From contig NZ_FMXM01000006.1 in assembly GCF_900103325.1 (NCBI RefSeq), positions 1-64,000 on the forward strand: DNA of 64,000 nt. Reading direction: 5' to 3'. Below the pieces are notes generated by a model, which was not told the origin of the DNA, ran no database searches, and was given only the letters and a program-made list of their open reading frames with translations. Every line of letters starts with the position of its first letter. Position 1 is the first letter of the stretch. Of the stretch, positions 49,090-57,246 are shown piece by piece. Made by a program: the position numbers and the translations under genes. The stretch comes from Mesorhizobium qingshengii (lineage in GTDB: Bacteria > Pseudomonadota > Alphaproteobacteria > Rhizobiales > Rhizobiaceae).

Positions 49090-49916
49090 GACGTGCCTCC
49101 CGGCTGATGGCTGGAGCGCAGCATCGTGCGCAGTTGCACCACCAGCCTGACGAACTCCGGATCTTCGGTGACCGACAGGTCGCGCGGATAGGGCAGCGCA
49201 ATGTCGAGGCTCTCGGTGATGCGCCCCGGCTTGATCCCCAGCACATGAACATGGCGCGACAGGTGAATGGCCTCGTCGATGGAATGGGTCACGAGCACGA
49301 TCGTCTTGCCGGTGCGCTGCCAAATCTCCAGCAGCGATTGGCCCATGGAATCGCGGGTGATGGCGTCGAGCGCGCCGAACGGTTCGTCCATCAGCAGGAC
49401 CGCCGGGTCGAGCGCCAAGGCTCGGGCGATGGCGACCCGCTGGCGCATGCCGCCCGACAGTTCGTTTGGGCGCTTGTGGGCGGAATCGCCCAGCCCCACC
49501 AGCTCCAACATCTCCTGCCCGCGCGCCCGCAACTGCGAGCGCGACAGCGACCTGTCGGCGATGCCCAGCAGCATCGAGGCATTGTCGACGGCGTTCTTCC
49601 ACGGCAGCAGGTTGGCGTCCTGAAAGACGAGGCCGATCATTCGTTTGCGCGTCGCCTCGGCCGGCGCGAGCCCGGCGATCGAAACGCTGCCCTGGCTCGG
49701 CTGCACCAGCCCGGCCAGCACCTTGAGCAAGGTGCTCTTGCCGCAACCGGAAGGACCGATGAGGGATACGAACGACCCCTTCGGCACCGAAAGATCGATG
49801 TTCTGGAGGACCAGTTGCCGGCCCATGACCACCGAAACACCCTTGGTCGAGATGAGGTCGTCATGGCGGATGTGGGACGGTCTGTCGCCGGCGGCCCGGA
49901 TGGTTTCAATGCGCAT
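49086..49916 (-). CDS. ABC importer ATPase (SsuB/TauB/ThiZ type)
   Basis: This is a 276-residue ATPase: Walker A GPSGCGKSTLLKVLAG, Q-loop VFQDANLLPW, signature ELSGGMRQRVAIARAL, Walker B VLLMDEPFGALD and the switch His in VTHSIDEA. It is the nitrate/sulfonate/taurine-type partner of the permease whose start it overlaps. It begins about 130 bp after the FHMPC dehydrogenase gene in the same direction, so it is probably part of the long catabolic transcript. Confidence 0.9.
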   Translation of the reverse strand: MRIETIRAAGDRPSHIRHDDLISTKGVSVVMGRQLVLQNIDLSVPKGSFVSLIGPSGCGKSTLLKVLAGLVQPSQGSVSIAGLAPAEATRKRMIGLVFQDANLLPWKNAVDNASMLLGIADRSLSRSQLRARGQEMLELVGLGDSAHKRPNELSGGMRQRVAIARALALDPAVLLMDEPFGALDAITRDSMGQSLLEIWQRTGKTIVLVTHSIDEAIHLSRHVHVLGIKPGRITESLDIALPYPRDLSVTEDPEFVRLVVQLRTMLRSSHQPGGTS

Positions 49917-50046
49917 GGCTGGTCGCCCCGCGCGCTGTTTCCGGCCGCGCCCGCGCCGTCTCGATTGCGAAGGTGGCCTTCACACAAACGGCCGACCGAC
50001 GGAACTCCCCAAACCGGCCGGCCCTCCGCGCGCTGTGTGACATTGG

Positions 50047-50979
50047 CTACTCCCGGCCTTCCAGGATGCGGCGCACCGCGACGAGCTTGCGTGCCCGTTC
50101 GCCTTGCAGCGCCTTTGTCTGCTCGGGTGTGTAGGAGAACATCCCCTCGCCCGACTTGATGCCGAACTTCGACGCGCCGGTCTTCTCCAGCACCATCGGC
50201 GCGACATCGTCGCGGTTGGAGAGGTCGGCATTCAGGAAGGACGAGACGGACTTGTAGATATCCAGCCCCGCCATATCGAGCAGCGCCATGGGCCCGATGA
50301 CGGCGATCTTGTAGCCGATGCCCCAGGATACGCAGGTGTCGAGATCTTCCGGCTCGATGACGCCGCGCTCGACCAGATCGACCGCCTCGCGCAGCAGCGC
50401 ATACAGCACACGGTTCTCGACGAAGCCCGGAACATCCTTTTTCACCACCACCGGCAGCAAGCCGATCGAGCGGATGAGGTCACGGATCATAGCCACGGTT
50501 TCAGGCGCGGTCTTTTCGCCGCCGATCACCTCGATCATCGGAATGATGTGCGGCGGGTTCGACCAGTGCATGCCCACCATCCGCTCGGGATGCGAGATGT
50601 GCGCCTGCAGTTTGGTGATCGGGATGCCCGACGTGTCGGACGCGACGATGACCGACGGGCCGATCAGCGGATCGATGTCGCGATAGGTCTGCGCCTTGAT
50701 GTCGATAGTCTCCGGCACGTTCTCGATGACCAGCTCGGCGCCATCGACGGCCTCGGCGATCGTCTCGACGAAACGCACGCTGCCGGCGCCAGTTCCGGGC
50801 GATTTGATGTCGAGACGGTCGAGCACGCCGCCGGCAAGATCAAGCATGCCCCGGGCACGCTCGACTGCTGCCGGCGAAACATCATACGCCGTGACATCGA
50901 GTCCGCCACGCGAAAGCCGCGCGGCAATGCCCGGACCCATCGTACCCAGTCCGATGAGGGCGGCGCGCTTGATCATCAT
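50047..50979 (-). CDS. FHMPC dehydrogenase (3-hydroxyacyl-CoA dehydrogenase fold), B6 catabolism
   Basis: This is a 310-residue protein with an N-terminal Rossmann domain (LIGLGTMGPGIAARLSRGG, residues 8-26) and the 3HCDH helical domain (VVVKKDVPGFVENRVLYALLREA). The catalytic His is likely in MVGMHWSNPPH. I call it 5-formyl-3-hydroxy-2-methylpyridine-4-carboxylate dehydrogenase, converting FHMPC to 3-hydroxy-2-methylpyridine-4,5-dicarboxylate (HMPDC). The M. loti enzyme has this fold and, from memory, this sequence character, and the locus carries the rest of the pathway. A plain 3-hydroxybutyryl-CoA dehydrogenase is the alternative. Its start overlaps the GST gene's stop (ATGA). Confidence 0.82.
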   Translation of the reverse strand: MMIKRAALIGLGTMGPGIAARLSRGGLDVTAYDVSPAAVERARGMLDLAGGVLDRLDIKSPGTGAGSVRFVETIAEAVDGAELVIENVPETIDIKAQTYRDIDPLIGPSVIVASDTSGIPITKLQAHISHPERMVGMHWSNPPHIIPMIEVIGGEKTAPETVAMIRDLIRSIGLLPVVVKKDVPGFVENRVLYALLREAVDLVERGVIEPEDLDTCVSWGIGYKIAVIGPMALLDMAGLDIYKSVSSFLNADLSNRDDVAPMVLEKTGASKFGIKSGEGMFSYTPEQTKALQGERARKLVAVRRILEGRE

Positions 50980-51596
50980 GCGGCCTTTGCCGGAGCCGCG
51001 GCGGTTGCCGCCTTGAAGGCCGGGCGAGCGGCGATCGCGGCCACCCAACGCTCCAGATTGGGCATCGACGGCCGGTCTATCTTGAAGTCGATGCAGCGCT
51101 TCAGGATTGGCGCGCAGGCGATGTCGGCAAGGGTCAGCTTGCCGAGCGCCAGGAAATCCTTGCCGGCCAGGTGGCTGTCGATGATCTTGAGCTGCGCCAC
51201 AAGGTCCTTCACCTGTTCCTTGTATTCGGCGGTCTGTTCCTCGGGCGTAAGCTTCGCGCCTTTGAAAGCAGCCAGATAGCCGGGATTGACGGCAGCCAGC
51301 AGGAAGTCCATCCAGCGCTCGACTTCGGTCTTTTCCGCCGGCGTGGCGCCATTCAAGTGTTCGCCGCCGGATGCCGCGAGATAGCGCAGGATGGTGTTGG
51401 ATTCCCAGATCACGGTGTCGCCGTCGACCAGCGTCGGGACCTTCGAGGTTGGGTTGAGCGCCTTGTATTCCGCCGTCTGCGTATTCTCGAACTGGCGGCC
51501 GTAATCCTCGCGCGTGTACGCGGCGCCAAGCTCCTCGAGCATGAAGAGCACCTTTTGAACGTTGCCTGATGTCTGGCGGCCTAAGAGCTTGTACAT
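50976..51596 (-). CDS. Glutathione S-transferase family protein
   Basis: This is a 206-residue GST: thioredoxin-like domain (YKLLGRQTSGNVQKVLFMLEELG, NPTSKVPTLVDGDTVIWESNTILRYLA, with the family's cis-Pro and E-S pair) and an all-helical C-terminal domain (GKLTLADIACAPILKRC). The start at 51596 follows GAGGAG. GSTs in aromatic ring-cleavage operons often act as cis-trans isomerases (maleylpyruvate isomerase type). In this operon, next to a gentisate-dioxygenase-like cupin gene, isomerisation of a ring-opened product is plausible but unproven. Confidence 0.87.
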   Translation of the reverse strand: MYKLLGRQTSGNVQKVLFMLEELGAAYTREDYGRQFENTQTAEYKALNPTSKVPTLVDGDTVIWESNTILRYLAASGGEHLNGATPAEKTEVERWMDFLLAAVNPGYLAAFKGAKLTPEEQTAEYKEQVKDLVAQLKIIDSHLAGKDFLALGKLTLADIACAPILKRCIDFKIDRPSMPNLERWVAAIAARPAFKAATAAAPAKAA

Positions 51597-51621
51597 GTCG
51601 TCTCCTCGATTGTGTCCAGGG

Positions 51622-52029
51622 CTACTTGCCGGCCGGCAGCGGCTTGTAGACGATGGCGTCCATTTCGATCTTGGTGTTGATGACCGCCTTGGCCTCGACG
51701 GTCGTGCGCGCCAGCACCGCGTCGCCGATCCCTTCGAGGAACGCCTTGTTGTAGCGGCCGAAATCGCGCGTATCCTCGAGATAGGTTGTGATCCGCACGA
51801 CATCCGACAGCGTCGCGCCTTCATGCGCGATGACGCGCGCGATGGTCTTCAGCGTGGCCAGCGTCTCTTCCTCGATCGTGCCGCTGATCATGTTGTTGTT
51901 CTCGTCCTTCGGCACCTGGCCGGAGACGAAGATGAAGTCGCCGGCACGCACCGCCGGATGAAACGGCAGGTTCGGATTCTTCTTGCCGATGGCGTAGTGG
52001 CTGGCGGATTTTCGCGTGCTGTCGCTCAA
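51622..52029 (-). CDS. ridA: RidA-family enamine/imine deaminase
   Basis: This is a 135-residue protein of the RidA/YjgF/UK114 family: FHPAVRAGDFIFVSGQVP, VVRITTYLED and the active-site Arg108 in LARTTVEAKAV with Glu122 nearby. RidA proteins hydrolyse 2-imino or 2-enamino acids to 2-keto acids and ammonia; dedicated paralogues occur in operons whose chemistry makes such intermediates. It starts with TTG after AGGAG. Sitting between the GST and LVIVD genes, it is well placed to hydrolyse the nitrogen-containing product of pyridine ring opening. Confidence 0.9.
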   Translation of the reverse strand: MSDSTRKSASHYAIGKKNPNLPFHPAVRAGDFIFVSGQVPKDENNNMISGTIEEETLATLKTIARVIAHEGATLSDVVRITTYLEDTRDFGRYNKAFLEGIGDAVLARTTVEAKAVINTKIEMDAIVYKPLPAGK

Positions 52030-52038
52030 TGCCTGCTC

Positions 52039-53217
52039 CTAGAGAACACTGGTTTCGATGATGTCGACGCCACGGATGCGGTCGATCAGATAGACGATGC
52101 CGCGGTCGTCGATGGTCACGTCGTTGGACGAGGACCGCTCCGCACCTTCCGGCGCGTCGGGCATGAAATGGCCGACTTCCTTTGGCGCGAACGGGTCGGC
52201 GATGTCGACGAGCCGCAGCCCCTGCGCGAACCATGCAAACGGAATGACCGTGCCCTTGAACCGTTCGGAAGGCTGATGGCATCCCGTCATCGGCGGTTGT
52301 GGTGCGCCGTCCGTGTCGAGGCCCGGCACCTGGAAGGTCGAGATCGGCAGGGGGTTCGTCTCGTCGGTGATATCGTAGATCCAGGTAAAGGCCGGCGCCG
52401 AGGGTCGGAGTTTGGCGACATCCTCGTCCGCCACCACCATGATGTTACGACCCTTGAGCAACTGCGGGATGGGCAGGCAGGTGTGCGTGGGATGCGGGAA
52501 GCTCGGGCTCGAATTGACGTGCGAGACCAGCTTCGGCTTCGTGATGTCCGAAATGTCGAGGATGAACAGGCCGTGATGCCAGTAGCTGACATAGAGCCGG
52601 TCGCCCATGCGCAGCGGATGGTGGCAACGCGGCGTGACATAGTCATGCCAGGGGTATTCTTCGCCACCGCCGGTCCACTGGCCGGGAATCCACCAGCGTC
52701 CGACCTCGACCGGCTTCGTGGGATCGATCAGGTCGAGGATCATCACGATATTGCCGACATAGCCGTCGGCGGTCGGCGAGATGTAGGCATAACGGCCGTC
52801 GAAATCGTAGCGGTGGACGCCTTTGCCGCCGGTTATCCATTTCGAGATGAGCTTGGGCTGTGCTGGCTTGGTGGTGTCGTAAAGTGCCAGTCCGCCGCCG
52901 AAGTCGGCCGGGCCTTCGCTGCCGAAGCGCTCGTGGTTGATGATCATCAGCCCGTCCTTGGCGCGTACCTTGTGCGAGTGCCAGCCGGGCGGGACATCGA
53001 TCGTCGTTATCTTGCGCGGATTGCGCGGGTCGGAAATGTCGACCAGCGTCGTGCCGCTCGGCGGCCGCATGTGGCCGATATAGAGGATGTTGCCGTCGAC
53101 CCAGACCTGGCCGCCGCCTGGGCAGTCGACATGGCCGATCTGCTTGGTGTTGAACGCCGAAACCAAATGCATACGCCCTTGCTGCTGAAACGTCTTTTTC
53201 GATGTCCGCGCCGCCAT
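52039..53217 (-). CDS. LVIVD-repeat beta-propeller protein
   Basis: This is a 392-residue protein built from repeats of the LVIVD type: TTLVDISDPRNPRKITTIDVP, LALYDTTKPAQPKLISKW, VMILDLIDPTKPVEVGRW, LFILDISDITKPKLVSHV and LRLVDIADPFAPKEVGHF. This suggests a propeller-like domain, with His- and Trp-rich segments (GWHSHK, YPWHDYVTPRCHHPLR, PHPTHTC) that could bind metal. No signal peptide is seen. LVIVD proteins have no general activity. It lies between the cupin and ridA genes in the same operon, so a catalytic or stabilising role in the same catabolism is likely. Confidence 0.82.
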   Translation of the reverse strand: MAARTSKKTFQQQGRMHLVSAFNTKQIGHVDCPGGGQVWVDGNILYIGHMRPPSGTTLVDISDPRNPRKITTIDVPPGWHSHKVRAKDGLMIINHERFGSEGPADFGGGLALYDTTKPAQPKLISKWITGGKGVHRYDFDGRYAYISPTADGYVGNIVMILDLIDPTKPVEVGRWWIPGQWTGGGEEYPWHDYVTPRCHHPLRMGDRLYVSYWHHGLFILDISDITKPKLVSHVNSSPSFPHPTHTCLPIPQLLKGRNIMVVADEDVAKLRPSAPAFTWIYDITDETNPLPISTFQVPGLDTDGAPQPPMTGCHQPSERFKGTVIPFAWFAQGLRLVDIADPFAPKEVGHFMPDAPEGAERSSSNDVTIDDRGIVYLIDRIRGVDIIETSVL

Positions 53218-53251
53218 TGGCGGCGCGACATTGCTTGCCGGAGGACCGGGA

Positions 53252-54412
53252 TCAGGCGAGGCGAAGCAGATCGCCGGCCTGGTTGCGGCCCCAGCGCTTG
53301 TAGAGGAGCAGCGCCTTCTGGGTCGGCGCGTCGGTCGCGCCGAAGAAGATCACCGGCTCCGTCGCGGAGCCATTGACGTGCTCGACCCACGAGCCACCCG
53401 GTATGGCGAGGGTGTCGAACTGGTTCCAGTCGTAACGCTTGCCGTCGATGATCGAATGGCCGCTGCCGCGGAACGGCGCCAAAAGCAGGCTGGCGGTCTC
53501 CCGCTGCGGCAGCGTCTTCTCACCTGGACGCAGCATCTGAACGTAGAAATTGATGGTGCGGAAGACCGGTCCGCCGGTGGTCGGATCGATGTAGTCTACG
53601 ACGATGCCCTCATGGGGGTCGCCATCCCAATCCTTGTGGGCGTCGAGGACCGCTTCCATCTTCTCCCAGCGATAGACATACATCGGCGACGACAGGCCGC
53701 CGCCGCGCTTATGGTCGACGAAGCGCGGCATCAGGCCACCCTCGCCATAGATGCGCTGTGAGTAGTCGTTCGGATAGCGCGCGGTCTGCACCTTCTTCTC
53801 GACTTCCTTGCCATCGACCATCTCGGTGTATTTGTGGTCGAAATGGACGGCGTGCAGCGTCTCGACCAGCGGCAGGTCGAGCACCGACAGGTTGACCGCC
53901 TGCTCACCGCCGACGGTGCCATGATTGTGCCAGGCGTCGTTGGGCGTCAGCACCATGTCGCCTGGGCCGAAGACCACGTCCTCGCCTTCGACGCCGGTGA
54001 AGTTGCCCTTGCCGGTCAGGCCGAAGCGGATGGCGCTCGGCGAATGCTTGTGCGGCGGCATGATCTCGTCCGGATCATTCAGGCGGTAGGCGGTGTACAT
54101 GGTGCTGACCGATGCACGCTTGGGCGCCAGGCCAGGATTGACCAGGATCAGCGAACGGCGCTCGCTGTCGTCCATGGTCACCAGTTCGGCGGCGCGCTGT
54201 AGCAGCGGCTCGATGTCCGAATAGGACCAAACGAAGGGAATGGCCTTCGACGTCGCCATCAGCTGTTTGATCTCGTCATGGTCGACGCCTTCCGACGTCG
54301 CCCAGAATGGGAACATGTTCTTTTCGTAGAGGGCGTCATAGAGGCCCTTGAGGGCCGCCTTCTTGTTGGTGAGCCCATCGTTAGCTGGTTGCGCCAGGGA
54401 CATATCGGACAC
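53252..54412 (-). CDS. Gentisate 1,2-dioxygenase-like bicupin, probable ring-cleavage enzyme
   Basis: This is a 386-residue bicupin. The N-terminal cupin has the iron-binding set of gentisate/salicylate/1-hydroxy-2-naphthoate dioxygenases: His121 and His123 in MPPHKHSPSAIRFGLTGKG and His162 in NDAWHNHG. A second cupin fold without an obvious metal set follows. Such enzymes cleave the ring between the hydroxyl- and carboxyl-bearing carbons. This is the first gene of a leftward run with the LVIVD, RidA, GST and FHMPC dehydrogenase genes and an ABC importer, and it has a control region full of CTCAACCAA motifs. In a B6 locus the likely substrate is a 3-hydroxypyridine-4-carboxylate such as HMPDC; that is my inference. 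Confidence 0.82.
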   Translation of the reverse strand: MSDMSLAQPANDGLTNKKAALKGLYDALYEKNMFPFWATSEGVDHDEIKQLMATSKAIPFVWSYSDIEPLLQRAAELVTMDDSERRSLILVNPGLAPKRASVSTMYTAYRLNDPDEIMPPHKHSPSAIRFGLTGKGNFTGVEGEDVVFGPGDMVLTPNDAWHNHGTVGGEQAVNLSVLDLPLVETLHAVHFDHKYTEMVDGKEVEKKVQTARYPNDYSQRIYGEGGLMPRFVDHKRGGGLSSPMYVYRWEKMEAVLDAHKDWDGDPHEGIVVDYIDPTTGGPVFRTINFYVQMLRPGEKTLPQRETASLLLAPFRGSGHSIIDGKRYDWNQFDTLAIPGGSWVEHVNGSATEPVIFFGATDAPTQKALLLYKRWGRNQAGDLLRLA

Positions 54413-54437
54413 CTCTCATCGCGAAGAAAATGCTTCT

Positions 54438-54512
54438 AACCAACTCAACCATATTCGCATTGGTTTTGCTCGACAATCCCCAAATTGCGAAATTTTAAAG
54501 TTTTTGGTTGAG
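54438..54512. promoter_or_regulatory. Operator cluster upstream of the cupin operon
   Basis: AACCAACTCAACCA (54438-54451) recurs exactly, inverted, in the regulator-side control region at 56424-56437. Nearby are an AACCA-N9-TGGTT inverted pair (54447-54465) and TTGGTTGAG (54504-54512). The sites lie 26-100 bp before the cupin start codon, where a repressor would block transcription. Confidence 0.6.
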
Positions 54513-54632
54513 GTGCGTTTTCCAGAAGCAAATGCCCGAAAATAGGCAGAAAATGGCCAAAGAGCGCACAAAATGGGCTAATGGATGCGAGTTGCGACCA
54601 CCCCGCTACGGCCATGCACGATCACATGGCAG

Positions 54633-54677
54633 CTCAACCAATGCAGATTTTAATCTCAACCAAAAGATTTTGGTTGC
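54633..54677. promoter_or_regulatory. Further CTCAACCAA sites and a palindrome between GMC and cupin genes
   Basis: CTCAACCAA occurs at 54633-54641 and 54655-54663. The second copy is part of the palindrome CAACCAAAA-GA-TTTTGGTTG (54658-54677), which starts 17 bp past the GMC gene's stop codon. It may be an operator, a terminator for the GMC gene, or both. Confidence 0.5.
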
Positions 54678-54693
54678 ATTCCAGCCGCCATTG

Positions 54694-56322
54694 TCAGGCC
54701 GCTACGCTCTGTTGAGCGCGGCTGCGGATCAGATCCGCGGCCTTTTCGGCGATCATGATGACCGCCGCATTGATGTTGCCGCAGACGAGATCCGGCATCA
54801 CGGAAGCGTCCACGGCACGAAGTCCGGCAACGCCGCGCACGCGCAATTCCGGATCGACCACCGAATCCGCATCGACGCCCATGCGGCAGGTGCCGGCCGG
54901 ATGATGCACGGTGATCGATGTCTTGCGGATATGCTCGTCGATTTCGTCGTCGCTCTCGCATTTCGGACCGGGGAAGAATTCCGCGCCAACGAACGGAGCC
55001 ATGGACGGCTGGCTGGCAAGGTTGCGCGCGACACGAAAGCCGGCGCGAAGCGACTGCCAGTCGCGCTGCGAAGACAGGAAGTTCTGATGGATCAGCGGAG
55101 CGGCGAGCGGATCGCTCGACGCCAGATTGACGCTGCCGCGGCTCTCCGGCTGCACGGCGACGATGCGTGTCGCGAAGCCATCGGCGAAGGGTGCCTTGAA
55201 CGGCGACATATAGGGCCACGCGGCAAGAGGTGCCGCGGTGAAAAGCAGCTGGACATCCGGCAACGGCCGGGTTGCATCGCTTTTCAGGAACGCCACGACC
55301 CCGCCAGGCACATCTCCCGAAAAGCCCTTTCCGGTGAGATAGGTCTTGACGAAATCGAGGCCGATGCGGTCGGCCCGCATCATCTTGAGAAACGGTCCCG
55401 GCTGCTTGCGCCGATACATCAGGATGACCGAAACATGGTCCTGCAGGTTCTTGCCGACCTGCCGGCGATCGACCTTGGTCTCGATGCCATGTGCCGCAAG
55501 TTCGGCGCTGTCACCGATCCCCGACAGCATCATGAGCTGCGGCGTATTGATGACGCCACCGGCAAGCAGGACCTCACGTCGCGCCAGAACCTCGTGTGTC
55601 GCGCCACCCCTGATGTAGGCGATGCCCGTCGCGCGCCCGTCCCTCAAGAGAACCCTCGTCGCCATCGCGCCGGTCAGCACCTTGACGTTGCCGCGGCGCA
55701 TGGCTGGACGCAGATAGGCGGACGCGGTCGAGCAGCGGCGGCCGTTGGCAATTGTCATCTGCAGGCGGCCGAACCCCTCCTGAATGGCGCCGTTGTAGTC
55801 ATCGGTCTGCGGATATCCGGCATCCCGGCTGGCCGTGGCGAAAGCATCGATCAGTTCATCCTTGTAGCGGCAGAACTGGGTGCTCAGCGGCCCGCTGCCG
55901 CCGCGATACCGGCTTTCACCTTTTTCCCAGCGCTCCTGCTTCTTGAAGTAGGGCAGCACCTTGTCGAACGACCAATCGGTCAGTCCGCTTGCCGCCCAGC
56001 GATCGTAATCGCCGCGATTGCCGCGCACGTAAGCCATGGCATTGGTGGAGGAAGAGCCGCCGATGACCTTGCCGCGCGCGCACTCGACCTTGCGCCCGCC
56101 GACATTGGCCTCGGGCTCGCAGAAATACATCCAGTCGTGACGGCGCTCGGTCAGGATCTTGCCCCAGCCGAGCGGGATGTGGATCATCGGATCGCGGTCC
56201 CATTCCCCTGCCTCCAGCAGCAGCACGGAAATCGCGGGGTCCTCGCTCAGCCGGTTTGCCAGCACGCAGCCGGCCGAACCCGCGCCGACAATGACGTAGT
56301 CAAAGGTTTCGCCAGCCGGCAT
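54694..56322 (-). CDS. GMC-family FAD oxidoreductase, probable 4-pyridoxate dehydrogenase
   Basis: This is a 542-residue GMC flavoprotein: FAD motif [35 protein letters not shown], the GMC signature region [16 protein letters not shown], catalytic His in [11 protein letters not shown] and Asn in [14 protein letters not shown]. Its predicted size of about 59 kDa matches what I remember of the FAD-dependent, membrane-associated 4-pyridoxic acid dehydrogenase of M. loti, which makes FHMPC, the substrate of the dehydrogenase encoded at 50047-50979. A choline- or alcohol-dehydrogenase-like role is the alternative. It is transcribed divergently from the regulator gene across shared operator motifs. 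Confidence 0.78.
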   Translation of the reverse strand: MPAGETFDYVIVGAGSAGCVLANRLSEDPAISVLLLEAGEWDRDPMIHIPLGWGKILTERRHDWMYFCEPEANVGGRKVECARGKVIGGSSSTNAMAYVRGNRGDYDRWAASGLTDWSFDKVLPYFKKQERWEKGESRYRGGSGPLSTQFCRYKDELIDAFATASRDAGYPQTDDYNGAIQEGFGRLQMTIANGRRCSTASAYLRPAMRRGNVKVLTGAMATRVLLRDGRATGIAYIRGGATHEVLARREVLLAGGVINTPQLMMLSGIGDSAELAAHGIETKVDRRQVGKNLQDHVSVILMYRRKQPGPFLKMMRADRIGLDFVKTYLTGKGFSGDVPGGVVAFLKSDATRPLPDVQLLFTAAPLAAWPYMSPFKAPFADGFATRIVAVQPESRGSVNLASSDPLAAPLIHQNFLSSQRDWQSLRAGFRVARNLASQPSMAPFVGAEFFPGPKCESDDEIDEHIRKTSITVHHPAGTCRMGVDADSVVDPELRVRGVAGLRAVDASVMPDLVCGNINAAVIMIAEKAADLIRSRAQQSVAA

Positions 56323-56373
56323 GCGTGATCCTCGGGAGAAGGACAGCCACGATGGCAGCCGTCAACGAAGTCA

Positions 56374-56440
56374 GTCAACCATCGCGCAACTGGTGTTGTC
56401 AACCATCGCATGCAGATGTACATTGGTTGAGTTGGTTGAG
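56374..56440. promoter_or_regulatory. Operator region between the GMC and regulator genes
   Basis: TTGGTTGAG occurs twice in tandem (56423-56431, 56432-56440), containing the inverse of the 14-bp element upstream of the cupin gene. GTCAACCATCGC occurs as a direct repeat (56374-56385, 56398-56409). This divergent region is the expected site of autoregulation by the GntR-type protein. Confidence 0.6.
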
Positions 56441-56522
56441 TGCCGTTTCCATCAGGTTTCGTGTCACAATATGATAACCGGACGTTGAGTCGGCACCTGC
56501 CGATCGGACAGGAGATTTGGTT

Positions 56523-57200
56523 TTGAGCGCATTCGAGCTGCAGGTCGAACCATCGGATCTCGACGACATCATTGCCGCGGTCCGCCAGTTGCAACAAGGC
56601 GGCGGCAAACTTCCGTCCGAGCGCGATCTTGCGGAACATCTGAGCGTTAAGCGCCATCAGCTTCGCAAGGCGCTTGAAGTGCTGCGCCATTCAGGCGACC
56701 TCAAGCCGGCGCGCGCCAGGCGGGCGCCGACCGCCCTGCCGAGATATGGGGAGGAGTTGGTCAGGGTAACCAACCCGATCGAGGTTCTGGAATTGCGCCT
56801 GCTCATGGAGCCCGGCCTCGCCCGGCTTGCATCGCTGCGCGCTTCCTCCTTCGAGACGGCGCGCATCATGGACGCCGCTACCACGCCGGAGAACGCCCCC
56901 TCGGGCGCGGTCGACTTCGCCTTTCATCTCGCCATCGTCGCCGCTGCCCGCAACCATCTCGCCGCGGAATTCTACAAGATGCTGCGTCAGGTCGGGGTCG
57001 ATGCGCGGGTGAAGATCGCACGTACCGCCGCGCCCACCTGCCCCAAGCGGATCGCCGAGCGCGATGGCGAACATCGTCTGATTGCCGAGGCGATCTCGCA
57101 GCGCGATCCCGAAGCGGCGGAAGCCGCCATGCGCGCGCATTTGCTGTCCGTGCAAAGACAGATCACGGAACGGTCGAATGCCGGCGCTTTTGCCGCATGA
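56523..57200 (+). CDS. GntR/FCD-family regulator of B6 catabolism
   Basis: This is a 225-residue regulator. A GntR winged helix (KLPSERDLAEHLSVKRHQLRKAL, about residues 33-55) precedes an FCD ligand domain with FHLAIVAAARNH and EHRLIAEAI, whose His/Asp residues usually bind a metal and a carboxylate effector. The start is taken as the TTG at 56523, eight bases after GGAG; a TTG at 56517 is too close. A GntR-type repressor next to the pyridoxine oxidase gene is known from M. loti, from memory. It likely binds the CTCAACCAA-type motifs and responds to a pyridine carboxylate. Confidence 0.85.
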   Translation: MSAFELQVEPSDLDDIIAAVRQLQQGGGKLPSERDLAEHLSVKRHQLRKALEVLRHSGDLKPARARRAPTALPRYGEELVRVTNPIEVLELRLLMEPGLARLASLRASSFETARIMDAATTPENAPSGAVDFAFHLAIVAAARNHLAAEFYKMLRQVGVDARVKIARTAAPTCPKRIAERDGEHRLIAEAISQRDPEAAEAAMRAHLLSVQRQITERSNAGAFAA

Positions 57201-57246
57201 TCGTTGCGCGTTCTAGCCAACCAGCCTGCTCGCGGGGACTTCCAAA

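Noticed and set aside
50047..50979. Calling this gene a 3-hydroxybutyryl-CoA dehydrogenase
   Set aside because: The fold fits, but the B6 locus context and resemblance to the M. loti FHMPC dehydrogenase make the specialised role more likely; kept as the stated alternative.
51562..56328. Long plus-strand open frames (about 600 codons each) opposite the B6 genes
   Set aside because: They are antisense to genes with clear domain motifs and have low-complexity Arg/Asp-rich translations typical of GC-rich shadow frames.
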